Positions 9,419 to 17,964 of a DNA stretch of 64,000 nucleotides are shown in pieces. Every line of letters starts with the position of its first letter. The stretch's first letter is position 1. The notes beneath the pieces are model-generated. The model was not told the DNA's origin. It saw only the letters and a program-made list of their open reading frames with translations, and searched no databases. The translations under genes and the position numbers were made by a program. The stretch is from JAJZSS01 sp964463505 (GTDB lineage: Bacteria; Chloroflexota; Anaerolineae; Anaerolineales; UBA4823). The DNA lies in contig CAYXDC010000004.1 of assembly GCA_964463505.1 (NCBI GenBank), positions 1 to 64,000 on the forward strand, read 5' to 3'.

Positions 9419-12400
9419 GAATCTGTTCGCCGACCTGGGAGAAGATTCCCAAACCAGCCAGCAGAGCGAAGCGGCGTTGCTGGTTGGTTGGACATGGGAA
9501 GCGGATGCGCGCGGTTATTACACTGCCATCAGCTCCGAAATGTTAAATTTCTTGGGAATCCCTCCCGAAGAATGGCTCGGACAATCACTGAGTAGCGGAC
9601 TTGACCAGCGCTCTAGCCAAATCCTGGATCAAGCCTTGCAAGCAGGCCAATTTCCAGTCGACTTAAAGCTCCAATATCCTACGCGGTCGAATGAATGGCT
9701 GGCGACAGAAGTACAGATATACCCGATTCCATGGCGACCGGATGAACCTTTCCGGCAGGACACGCTCCAAGGGTGGCGCGCAATTGTCCGTCCACAGATT
9801 GAAGTTTCTTCGGATACACTAGTTGCTCCATCACAACCAAAAGAGCTAACCAGCGTGCGACCAGCCAGGCCGCGAGCCACCAATAAGGAAAAGCAACCGG
9901 CCACACCCAAACAATCTTCATCCAAGGCGACCAGTTTGCAGCAATTCCGCCCGGGCGAATCCATTAGGTATCAGGTGGAAGATCATCGCCTGTCACCCAG
10001 TCAAAATGTCCTTACCGATCTGGGTAAGCAAAGTTTAACGGAAAAACAAACACTCGCGCGCTCCTCTGCTGAGGATGGACCGGCTGAATTGGCGCTCTCC
10101 ACCCCGCTCGCGGATGGCAAAACCAGCTTGCTCTTCGAACTGCTTGACGAAGAGCCGGGACGCAAGTGGAATGATGCAGAGCGTCTGCTGGTTGAGCAAG
10201 TGGCCGACCAAATGACGCTGGCTTTGGAAAATGCACAGCTCTTCCAACAGACTCAGAACGCCCTGGCTGCCACCTCTGCTTTGTATGAAGCCAGCGCGGC
10301 AATCAGTGCAGCCCAGTCCTATGATGAGATCCTGGAAGCGCTCCGCCAGCACACGATACTGGGATCGGCAGATAAACATCTGGCGCTACATTTCTTCAAT
10401 CATCCCTGGACCGAGAGCAATCCCGCAGACCAAAGTGAGGTCATCAGTGGCTGGTCCAATCTAAATCTTGATATCCGCCAGACTCTAATTCATCTACACG
10501 AATTAGCCGAGACCCACCGCTTCCTGGTCAACGATCGTGTTATTTTGATCGATGATCTAACGCTTTACGCATCGATAAAGGAAATCCAAGAATTCTTCAT
10601 TGATCGCTGCCAGGTAACCAGCCTGGTGTTCGTCCCGCTGGTCACTGGTGGTCAATGGTTGGGTTTCATCAGCGCCGGCGATTGTGCAGCAATCCACCTT
10701 AGCACAGAAGAGAACCGCCGTTTGATGGCGCTCTCCAGCCAGGCTGCGATCGCATTAAACAACATGCACTTGCTGGCCGAAGCCCGCCAGCGTAACCTGG
10801 AACTGGCGGCGATCAATTCGGTGATCGCTGCTGCCAGCCGTTCATTGGCCTTGGAAGAAATGTTGGATGAGGTTCTGGACCGTGTGTTAGACACAGTAGA
10901 TTATGCTGCAGGTCTGATTACATTGGTTGATGGTTCCGGATTGCTTCACATAGCCATCCAGCATCAGATGCCCAAACAATTCATCGAGAAGCTGGAAATA
11001 GATGGACTGAAGGATACACTCTCGCAAATTGTTTTTACGCAACATCAACCAATCAGCATCGGAGATCTGGAAAATCACTCCCCTGTAGATTCCTCCAGCC
11101 TGGTAAATAATGGCCTGCGTTCTTATATGGGAGTGCCTCTCGAATCCAAAGGCCACGTGCTGGGCACCATTTGTGTCTTCGGCAAGCAAATACAGTCTGG
11201 TGAGCAAGCCCGGCTGCCCCTATTACAAGCAATCGGACAACAAGTGGCTGTGGCGGTGGAAAACGCCAGTCTTTTCGATGAGACTCAAAAAAGAAGTGCT
11301 GAGCTGGCTGTCATTAACCGGGTGGTCGCCGCAGTAGCAGGCTCCATGGATCTGCAAGCCAGCCTGGGGATCATCGCCAACGAATTAGGTAAGACCTTGC
11401 GCGTTCAGACGGGAATTGCCTTACTCAACGAAGAGCACCAGGTGATGACTATTGTTGCCAGCTACTCACCAATTCCCAACGCGCCAGATGTTATTGGCAT
11501 TGAACTACCGATTCAGGGAAATCCATCGACTCAGCAGGTGCTGGCCACTCGTAAAACACTCATCATCGAAGATGCTCAACTAAGCCCACTCACTGCCACA
11601 ATTCATGAAGAATTGCGCCTGCGCTCGATCGAGACCCTGATGCTCATCCCACTGATCTCAGGGAATCGCGTGATTGGAACTGTCGGATTGGATATCCTGG
11701 AGAAAGGGCGTCAATTCAAGCCTGAGGAGATCCGCCTGGCTGAGACAATCGTGCTTCAAGCCTCCACCGCCATCCAAAACACACGTTTGTTCGAGCAAAC
11801 CGAGCAAGCTCTGGCTGAGACAGAAATGCTTTATAAAGCCAGCGCGGCCTTCAACGAGACCAATAGCTATGCTGACATTCTAGAAATTCTTCGCCGCTAC
11901 ACCATGATCGGGCGTGGAGCGGCAACGAATATATTGGCGCTGTTTGAAAAACCTCCTTTGATTGGCACTGACCCGCTCTCTATACCTGATTGGTATACAC
12001 CCATCGCGACCTGGTCTGCCAATCCGATGCAGAGTCTCTCTATCAACCGTTCCTCTATGAAGGAATTACCGGCTGCTAATGAATTATTAAAACCCGATGC
12101 ACCCAGCATCATCTTGAATGTGGAAAATGATCTGCGACTTGATTACCAGGCCAGGCGCACCTATGGGGAACACTACCAGGCTAAAAGTGTTTTGTTTGCT
12201 CCACTGGTGACAGGTGGGCGCTGGATTGGATTTTTAGGCGCCTATTTTAGTCAAGCTGAAGATCTCTCCAACCCTGATATACGACGGTTAATGGTCCTGG
12301 TAGGCCAGGCCTCTATTGCAGTTCAAAATATTCGCCTGCTGGAAGAAAGCCGGCGAAAGGCAGACCAGCTGCAAACCGCAGCCGAAGTCGCCCGCGATAC

Positions 12401-14396
12401 TTCCTCCACTCTGGCTCTGGATGCCTTGCTGCTGCGCGTGGTAAATTTATTATGCGACCGTTTCGGCTATAACCATGCATCGGTATTTCTGCTGGATGAT
12501 GAGGGGACTTATGCAGTGGTGCGAGAAGCGACTGGCGAGGCTGGCGCAGAGATGAAGCGCAAACCCCATAAGCTGGGCGTGGGATCGCAATCGGTAATCG
12601 GGACTGTAACACACACAGGCCAACCCCTGGTGGTCAATGATGTTTCTCAGAATCCAGTTCACAAGCCGAACCCGCTGCTTCCAGAAACACGCGCCGAGCT
12701 TGGCATCCCCCTCAAGATTGGCGAACGCGTAATAGGCGCGCTGGATGTGCAATCCAATGATACCAATGCCTTTACACAGGATGATGTGGCGGTTCTTCAG
12801 GTCTTAGCGGACCAGGTTGCAGTCGCAGTGGACAACGCACGTGCCTATATGCTCTCGCAGCAAGCCGTCGCAGAGATGCGTGAGGTTGATCGATTGAAAA
12901 GCCAGTTCCTGGCAAATATGAGCCATGAGCTACGCACCCCACTTAATTCCATTATCGGTTTTTCGCGAGTGATCTTGAAGGGGATTGACGGTCCGCTTAC
13001 CGAGCTTCAAGAACAAGACCTGGCTGCAATTTACAACTCCGGCCAACATCTGTTGAACCTGATCAATGACGTGTTGGATTTATCCAAAATCGAAGCTGGC
13101 AAACTGGAGTTAGCTTTCGAAGATAAAGTTAATCTGACCGATCTGATCAACAGCGTCATGTCTACCGTGGTTGGGCTGGTGAAAGATAAACCTATTAACC
13201 TGACGCGCGACATTGCCCCCGACCTACCCACTGTGCGCGCTGATCCAACCAAGATTCGCCAGATTTTGATCAATCTTTTCTCCAATGCAGCCAAGTTTAC
13301 AGAGCAAGGATCCGTGGGGATAAAAGCATTCAAGCAAACTGGCCCCAATGGTAAACCCGAGGTGATGGTCCAGGTGACAGATACTGGTCCAGGTATTGCC
13401 CTCGAGCATCAGGCAAAACTCTTCCAACCATTCTCTCAGGTCGACGATTCCTTAACGCGGAAAACCGGCGGAACAGGACTGGGGCTTTCAATCTGTCGTC
13501 ACCTGGTGGAAATGCACGGTGGGCGAATTGGCCTGGAAAGTCATCCTGGCATTGGCAGTACCTTCTTCTTCACGATCCCAGTCCAACCTTCAGAAACCCA
13601 AGATTTGGGAGGAAAGAATGCGAAACTGGTACTGGTGATTGATGATGAGCGCCCAATTGTGCAGCTTTATGAACGTTATCTAACACGCCACGGCTACCGA
13701 GTCATCGGGTTGAGTGAAACCCACGATGCAGTACGGCGAGCCCGTGAAGTTATGCCCTATGCAATCTTACTGGATGTGATGATGCCAGGCAGAGATGGCT
13801 GGCATGTACTCCAGGATCTGAAATCTGATCCTGATACAAGCTCTATCCCGGTCATCATGTGTACAATCCTGGAAAGCCAGGCGAAGGGGGAAAGCCTGGG
13901 AGCTGATGGCTACCTAGTCAAGCCCATCCTGGAAGAAGAACTCGTCCGCACACTTAGCAGCCTGGAAAAGAAACCGCATACTTATACAATTCTTGGAATT
14001 ACAGACAATGATCGCGAGTTCGAGCATTTCCAGTCCATTTTCCAGGATGAGCCTGAATACCAACTGGGGTTGGCATATGGTGGTCACCAGGCTATCTCAG
14101 CGATCCACTACCGCCGCCCGGATGCAATCTTGTTGGCGATTGAACCCGCTAACAACACCTCCTCGCCTTATCCAATGACTGGTTTAAGTGGCATCAGCCT
14201 GTTGGAAACAATCCGTGATGATCCCAGATTACAGGGCATGCCTGTGATCCTACTGACAGATCTCCCACTTGACGCGCAGTCCAATACTCGTTTCCATGAG
14301 CTTGCCTCAGCTATTCTACCGAAAGGTAAGCTGGCAAAAGACAAGGTTCTGGAGACCATTCAAGACCTGCTCCGAGAAAGAACTACCGTAAATTAA
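9387..14396 (+). CDS. Giant soluble PAS/multi-GAF hybrid histidine kinase with two receiver domains
   Basis: 1669 residues from ATG 9387, which overlaps the end of the ParA gene; a GTG at 9360 is an alternative start. The order is a basic N-terminal peptide, a PAS-like domain (about 25-135), a Pro/Ser/Lys-rich linker, about six GAF or GAF-like domains (about 190-1160), then HisKA with the phospho-acceptor His1180 in SHELRTP. The HATPase follows, with N, G1 (DTGPGIA) and G2 (GGTGLGLSI) boxes. Next is a receiver domain with acceptor Asp1463 in LLDVMMPG, and a second receiver-like domain lacking the acceptor Asp. The second and fifth GAF units resemble each other, suggesting internal duplication. 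No membrane span is seen, so it is cytosolic and probably takes input from the four membrane GAF sensors encoded upstream. Its receiver-bearing neighbour is a possible phosphorelay target. Confidence 0.93.
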   Translation: MSKKHINSRIKNLFADLGEDSQTSQQSEAALLVGWTWEADARGYYTAISSEMLNFLGIPPEEWLGQSLSSGLDQRSSQILDQALQAGQFPVDLKLQYPTRSNEWLATEVQIYPIPWRPDEPFRQDTLQGWRAIVRPQIEVSSDTLVAPSQPKELTSVRPARPRATNKEKQPATPKQSSSKATSLQQFRPGESIRYQVEDHRLSPSQNVLTDLGKQSLTEKQTLARSSAEDGPAELALSTPLADGKTSLLFELLDEEPGRKWNDAERLLVEQVADQMTLALENAQLFQQTQNALAATSALYEASAAISAAQSYDEILEALRQHTILGSADKHLALHFFNHPWTESNPADQSEVISGWSNLNLDIRQTLIHLHELAETHRFLVNDRVILIDDLTLYASIKEIQEFFIDRCQVTSLVFVPLVTGGQWLGFISAGDCAAIHLSTEENRRLMALSSQAAIALNNMHLLAEARQRNLELAAINSVIAAASRSLALEEMLDEVLDRVLDTVDYAAGLITLVDGSGLLHIAIQHQMPKQFIEKLEIDGLKDTLSQIVFTQHQPISIGDLENHSPVDSSSLVNNGLRSYMGVPLESKGHVLGTICVFGKQIQSGEQARLPLLQAIGQQVAVAVENASLFDETQKRSAELAVINRVVAAVAGSMDLQASLGIIANELGKTLRVQTGIALLNEEHQVMTIVASYSPIPNAPDVIGIELPIQGNPSTQQVLATRKTLIIEDAQLSPLTATIHEELRLRSIETLMLIPLISGNRVIGTVGLDILEKGRQFKPEEIRLAETIVLQASTAIQNTRLFEQTEQALAETEMLYKASAAFNETNSYADILEILRRYTMIGRGAATNILALFEKPPLIGTDPLSIPDWYTPIATWSANPMQSLSINRSSMKELPAANELLKPDAPSIILNVENDLRLDYQARRTYGEHYQAKSVLFAPLVTGGRWIGFLGAYFSQAEDLSNPDIRRLMVLVGQASIAVQNIRLLEESRRKADQLQTAAEVARDTSSTLALDALLLRVVNLLCDRFGYNHASVFLLDDEGTYAVVREATGEAGAEMKRKPHKLGVGSQSVIGTVTHTGQPLVVNDVSQNPVHKPNPLLPETRAELGIPLKIGERVIGALDVQSNDTNAFTQDDVAVLQVLADQVAVAVDNARAYMLSQQAVAEMREVDRLKSQFLANMSHELRTPLNSIIGFSRVILKGIDGPLTELQEQDLAAIYNSGQHLLNLINDVLDLSKIEAGKLELAFEDKVNLTDLINSVMSTVVGLVKDKPINLTRDIAPDLPTVRADPTKIRQILINLFSNAAKFTEQGSVGIKAFKQTGPNGKPEVMVQVTDTGPGIALEHQAKLFQPFSQVDDSLTRKTGGTGLGLSICRHLVEMHGGRIGLESHPGIGSTFFFTIPVQPSETQDLGGKNAKLVLVIDDERPIVQLYERYLTRHGYRVIGLSETHDAVRRAREVMPYAILLDVMMPGRDGWHVLQDLKSDPDTSSIPVIMCTILESQAKGESLGADGYLVKPILEEELVRTLSSLEKKPHTYTILGITDNDREFEHFQSIFQDEPEYQLGLAYGGHQAISAIHYRRPDAILLAIEPANNTSSPYPMTGLSGISLLETIRDDPRLQGMPVILLTDLPLDAQSNTRFHELASAILPKGKLAKDKVLETIQDLLRERTTVN

Positions 14397-14443
14397 TCCT
14401 ACCCGCACTTCACCCAATCTCATCCCAACCTGCGGAGGTCAAA

Positions 14444-16159
14444 TTGTCTGGTCAACGAATTATCGAATGCCTGGATTGTGGGCATAGCATCTCATTTGAT
14501 CCAACCATCATCGCCTGCCCGAATTGCGGCAGCCTGTGGCAAGAAATCCGCTATCCATATGCGCAAATCGGAGCAGATCTGCCAGGGTTACTCTCCCAGC
14601 GACCTTTTGATCTGTGGCGCTATCGAGAACTACTACCTATTCTCGAATACCATCCGAGTATCTCCTTGGGTGAAGGTGGGACGCCATTAATTCATGCCAG
14701 GAATCTGGGGACAATGTTAGGTTGCCCACATATCTATATTAAAGACGAACGCCAGGGTCCCACTAATTCATTCAAGGACCGCCAGGCTGCAGTCGGTGTG
14801 GCTGCAATGAAAGAAGCCGGGGTAGCTGAAGCGGTGGTGGCATCGACAGGCAATGTGGCGATTGCCTTCTCTGCGTATGCTGCTCGGGCAGGCATCAAAC
14901 TATGGGCGTTCCTTACCAGCCTGGTTCCTGGTGATAAGATGCGCGAAGTCGCAATCTATGGCACCCAGGTGATTCAAGTAACTGGGTCCTATGATCAAGC
15001 CAAAAAAATTGCCGCCGAATTTGCTCACCAGCGTGGCTTATATCTGGAACGCGGGGCGCGTTCCATGCCCTCGGTAGAGGCCATGAAGACTATTGCTTTT
15101 GAAATCGCCGAACAACTAACTTGGCTTGCCCAGCAGGAGGACCATTCCCTCGGAGAAAAATTCAGCCAGGGGGAGAAGGCGCCGCACTGGATTGTCCCAG
15201 ATTGGTACTTCCAATCTGTTAGCGGCGGTTTGGGTCCACTCGGTGTGCAAAAAGGTTTTAAGGAACTCAAAGAGGCTGGTTTGACGGATGGACTGCCTGC
15301 GATTGCCTGCATTCAGACTGCCGGCTGCGCACCGATGGCGCATGCCTGGAAACAAGGCCTGGACACAGCCGAACCCGTTCAATCTCCCCGCACGCATATT
15401 TCCACGTTATCAACAGGCGACCCTGGACGAACTTATACTTTGTTACGCCAACGCATGCTGGAAAGCAACGACCTCGCACCGAATGGTTGTTTTGATAGCG
15501 TCCCGGATGAAGAAGCCTTTCGAGCAATGCACATCCTGGCAAAATTAGAAGGTATATCCGTCGAACCAGCATCCGCCGTGGCGTTTGCCGGATTAATTAA
15601 GCTTGTCCGGGCAGGTCTGATCAAACCCAAGGATGTGATCGTGGTAAATTGCACTGGACATACCATGCCGGTAGAGAGCGCGGTGCTTGGTGATAATTGG
15701 GCGCGTAATGTGATCGCGCCATCTGCTGCAGTGGAAGAAACTCCCCAGGAAGGGTTATTGGCTGCGCTGAGTCATGTGACCAGCGACACCTTCTCCAGCA
15801 TCCTGATTGTAGACGACACCGAAGATGCGCGCCGTTTGATACGCCGTATCCTGCAATCCCAGGGCAATTACACACTTTATGAAGCTGAGGATGGTCGCCA
15901 GGCGCTCGAGATCGCTGCTCAGAAGCTGCCTGATCTGGTTATTCTGGATTTGATGATGCCCGAGATAGATGGTTTCGGCGTTCTGGACCAACTAAAATCA
16001 AATCCCCAGACACAGCCTATCCCGGTCATCGTAGTGACGGCCAAAGAATTAACCCCGGACGAGAAAAAGCGCCTTAATGGTCACATCCACAAATTAATGC
16101 AAAAAGGCGAATTTATGAACGACGAGTTACTTGACGAGGTGCGCGCTTTGGTTAAGTAA
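14444..16159 (+). CDS. Threonine synthase-like PLP enzyme fused to a response-regulator receiver
   Basis: 571 residues. An N-terminal zinc-ribbon-like segment has two CxxC pairs (CLDC and CPNC). A fold-type II PLP domain follows (about 60-430), with the Schiff-base lysine K111 in SFKDRQAA and a phosphate-binding STGN motif, as in threonine synthase. After a linker, residues about 450-571 form a receiver domain: acidic pocket VDDTED, acceptor Asp502 in ILDLMMPEIDG, conserved Thr in VTA, and a lysine near the end. Threonine synthases are normally about 350-450 residues with no receiver. The start is TTG 14444 behind a GGAGG site, 47 bp after the kinase gene. I infer that phosphorylation by the kinase modulates the enzyme, or that the PLP domain has become a metabolite-sensing module. 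Substrate specificity is not proven. Confidence 0.9.
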   Translation: MSGQRIIECLDCGHSISFDPTIIACPNCGSLWQEIRYPYAQIGADLPGLLSQRPFDLWRYRELLPILEYHPSISLGEGGTPLIHARNLGTMLGCPHIYIKDERQGPTNSFKDRQAAVGVAAMKEAGVAEAVVASTGNVAIAFSAYAARAGIKLWAFLTSLVPGDKMREVAIYGTQVIQVTGSYDQAKKIAAEFAHQRGLYLERGARSMPSVEAMKTIAFEIAEQLTWLAQQEDHSLGEKFSQGEKAPHWIVPDWYFQSVSGGLGPLGVQKGFKELKEAGLTDGLPAIACIQTAGCAPMAHAWKQGLDTAEPVQSPRTHISTLSTGDPGRTYTLLRQRMLESNDLAPNGCFDSVPDEEAFRAMHILAKLEGISVEPASAVAFAGLIKLVRAGLIKPKDVIVVNCTGHTMPVESAVLGDNWARNVIAPSAAVEETPQEGLLAALSHVTSDTFSSILIVDDTEDARRLIRRILQSQGNYTLYEAEDGRQALEIAAQKLPDLVILDLMMPEIDGFGVLDQLKSNPQTQPIPVIVVTAKELTPDEKKRLNGHIHKLMQKGEFMNDELLDEVRALVK

Positions 16160-16200
16160 CCCGGTCATCAGAGAAATCTACCCAGACAGCTGGACGAAGC

Positions 16201-17154
16201 ATGCAGAAACGCTCAAAAGGTATATCAGCAGCCCTCATATCGGCGTTATTTTTAGGAATGGCGCCAGTATTCGGCAGACAAGCCATTCTGTCAGGATTGG
16301 CCCCCCTGGCTGTAGTTGCTATACGCACAACAGCTGCTGCAGTGCTACTGCTCCTGGTCATGGTGTTCTTCTTCCGCCGATACCTGTATATTTATCCTGC
16401 CGGCATGCTCATTTGTTTCCTGGCAGGCTTCATCAATGGCGTGGGCTCTCTCTTCTATTACAGCGCCCTTGGACGAATTGATGCCAGCCTGGGCCAGCTT
16501 CTCTATACCCTCTACCCCCTATTCCTTGTGTTGTGGTTATCTCTGGATCGCCAGCTGCCATCTAAGATCACAATTCTACGCCTGGCGCTGGCCATCCCAG
16601 CGATCTTCTTGCTCAGTCAGACTGACACCCGGTCTGTTGATTGGATCGGCATCGTACAAATGCTGATCGCAGCTGCCTTGTATGCGTTGCATTTACCGAT
16701 CAACCAGCATGTACTGTATGATATGCCCGCCCCAACCGTCACACTTTATACGCTGATTGCGATGAGCATGGTGGTTGTCCCCGTCTTTGTGATCTCTGGA
16801 GGCCCAAGCATCCCGCCGATAACTTCAGCAGGGATTCCACTGGTGGGGCTGACTCTAGTCACATTCTTCTCGCGCCTTACGCTTTTTTTGGGTGTAAAAC
16901 ATATCGGCGGAATGCAGACCGCAATCCTTGGTTTAGGCGAACTGCTCGTAACCGTATTCTTTGCTCATCTCTGGCTAAACGAGCGGCTGAGTAATTTTCA
17001 GTGGCTAGGGGCTGGTTTATTGCTGGTCTGCCTTGCACTTGTCGCCCTGGACCGGAACGCGACTCCTGAAAACACGAAAGGCGGTTGGCTCAATTGGTTG
17101 AGGCCAACCGCCCTACATAAAATCAGCTTGCGCGAGACCAAAGGCGACCAATAA
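16201..17154 (+). CDS. EamA/DMT-family permease
   Basis: 317 residues, almost entirely hydrophobic, with about ten predicted membrane spans in two repeats of five, the pattern of EamA (drug/metabolite transporter) proteins, which are usually 280-320 residues. Such carriers export amino acids or other small metabolites across the inner membrane; the substrate cannot be assigned. It begins 41 bp after the threonine synthase-receiver fusion on the same strand, so it may be part of that operon, and amino-acid export would fit. No strong ribosome site is visible before ATG 16201. The 3' end carries an inverted repeat that may terminate the opposing gene. Confidence 0.85.
   Translation: MQKRSKGISAALISALFLGMAPVFGRQAILSGLAPLAVVAIRTTAAAVLLLLVMVFFFRRYLYIYPAGMLICFLAGFINGVGSLFYYSALGRIDASLGQLLYTLYPLFLVLWLSLDRQLPSKITILRLALAIPAIFLLSQTDTRSVDWIGIVQMLIAAALYALHLPINQHVLYDMPAPTVTLYTLIAMSMVVVPVFVISGGPSIPPITSAGIPLVGLTLVTFFSRLTLFLGVKHIGGMQTAILGLGELLVTVFFAHLWLNERLSNFQWLGAGLLLVCLALVALDRNATPENTKGGWLNWLRPTALHKISLRETKGDQ
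17080..17112 (-). terminator. Rho-independent terminator inside the end of the DMT gene
   Basis: A perfect 10-bp inverted repeat (17080-17089 and 17103-17112) with a 13-base loop, followed on the minus strand by a T-rich stretch. It lies 55 bp beyond the stop of the minus-strand response regulator gene but within the coding sequence of the converging permease gene. Confidence 0.6.
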
Positions 17155-17166
17155 CCTACCTTTGAG

Positions 17167-17964
17167 TTAGTTGCTGGCGCTGATATCTTCCTGCCAATCG
17201 AAAACATAGCCTGTACCGCGCACATTGGAAATCCAGTGCTCGCCGTTAGGGAATTCGGATAGTTTTCTGCGTAAGCGGCTGATTAAGGGGCGCAATACTT
17301 CGGGAGCCTCCCATTCTGAGGTCTCATAACCCTGTACCAGCATCACAAGCTCCTGATGAGAGAGCACTCGGCCCCGATTCTCCAAAAATACTTTGATCAA
17401 TTTGCCCTCAGTGGGCGTCAATGATACGCGTTGGTTCCCACGCCAGATTTCCCGGCGAGCAAGGTCAACAACTACACCCTCTTGCAAGGTTACTGATTGT
17501 TGGTCGGCAACCCCGACATATTCACCGCCTTCTACATCCTTTAAGTGTTTGATCGAAGTATCGATCTGCTCGATGAGCATGCGACGGCGTTGCTGCTCCA
17601 CACGTCGAGCCAGACCACGCGCAACACTACTCAATATCTCGCTGGAGGTGGCTGGTTTCAAAATATAATCATGGGCGCCCAACCGCAAAGCATCGATTGC
17701 CGATTCTAGAGATCCATGAGCCGTAAGTAAAATAATTCTGGTCTCCGGGTTTTTCTTGGCAACAACCCGCAAGACATCTATTCCATCCATACCAGGCATC
17801 TTTAAATCCAGCAACATTAAGTCAAACGCTTGTTCACTGAATGCCTGAACAGCAAGCTCACCATTAGCAACAGCTGTTACACCATATCCTTCCAGTTTAA
17901 GGATCTGTTCTAGAGAAATGCGAATGGGTTCTTCATCATCTACAACAAGTATGTTTGCTTTCAT
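17167..17964 (-). CDS. OmpR-type response regulator
   Basis: 265 residues. The receiver domain (about 1-120) has the acidic pocket VDDEE, acceptor Asp in LLDLKMPGMDG near residue 54, and the conserved Thr and Lys. A short helical linker leads to a winged-helix DNA-binding domain (about 165-260) ending in the GTGYVF wing typical of the OmpR/PhoB class. The start ATG overlaps the stop of the upstream kinase gene as ATGA, so the two form a coupled pair. The regulator probably binds promoter DNA when phosphorylated. The inverted repeat upstream of the kinase gene is a candidate autoregulatory site. Confidence 0.93.
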   Translation of the reverse strand: MKANILVVDDEEPIRISLEQILKLEGYGVTAVANGELAVQAFSEQAFDLMLLDLKMPGMDGIDVLRVVAKKNPETRIILLTAHGSLESAIDALRLGAHDYILKPATSSEILSSVARGLARRVEQQRRRMLIEQIDTSIKHLKDVEGGEYVGVADQQSVTLQEGVVVDLARREIWRGNQRVSLTPTEGKLIKVFLENRGRVLSHQELVMLVQGYETSEWEAPEVLRPLISRLRRKLSEFPNGEHWISNVRGTGYVFDWQEDISASN

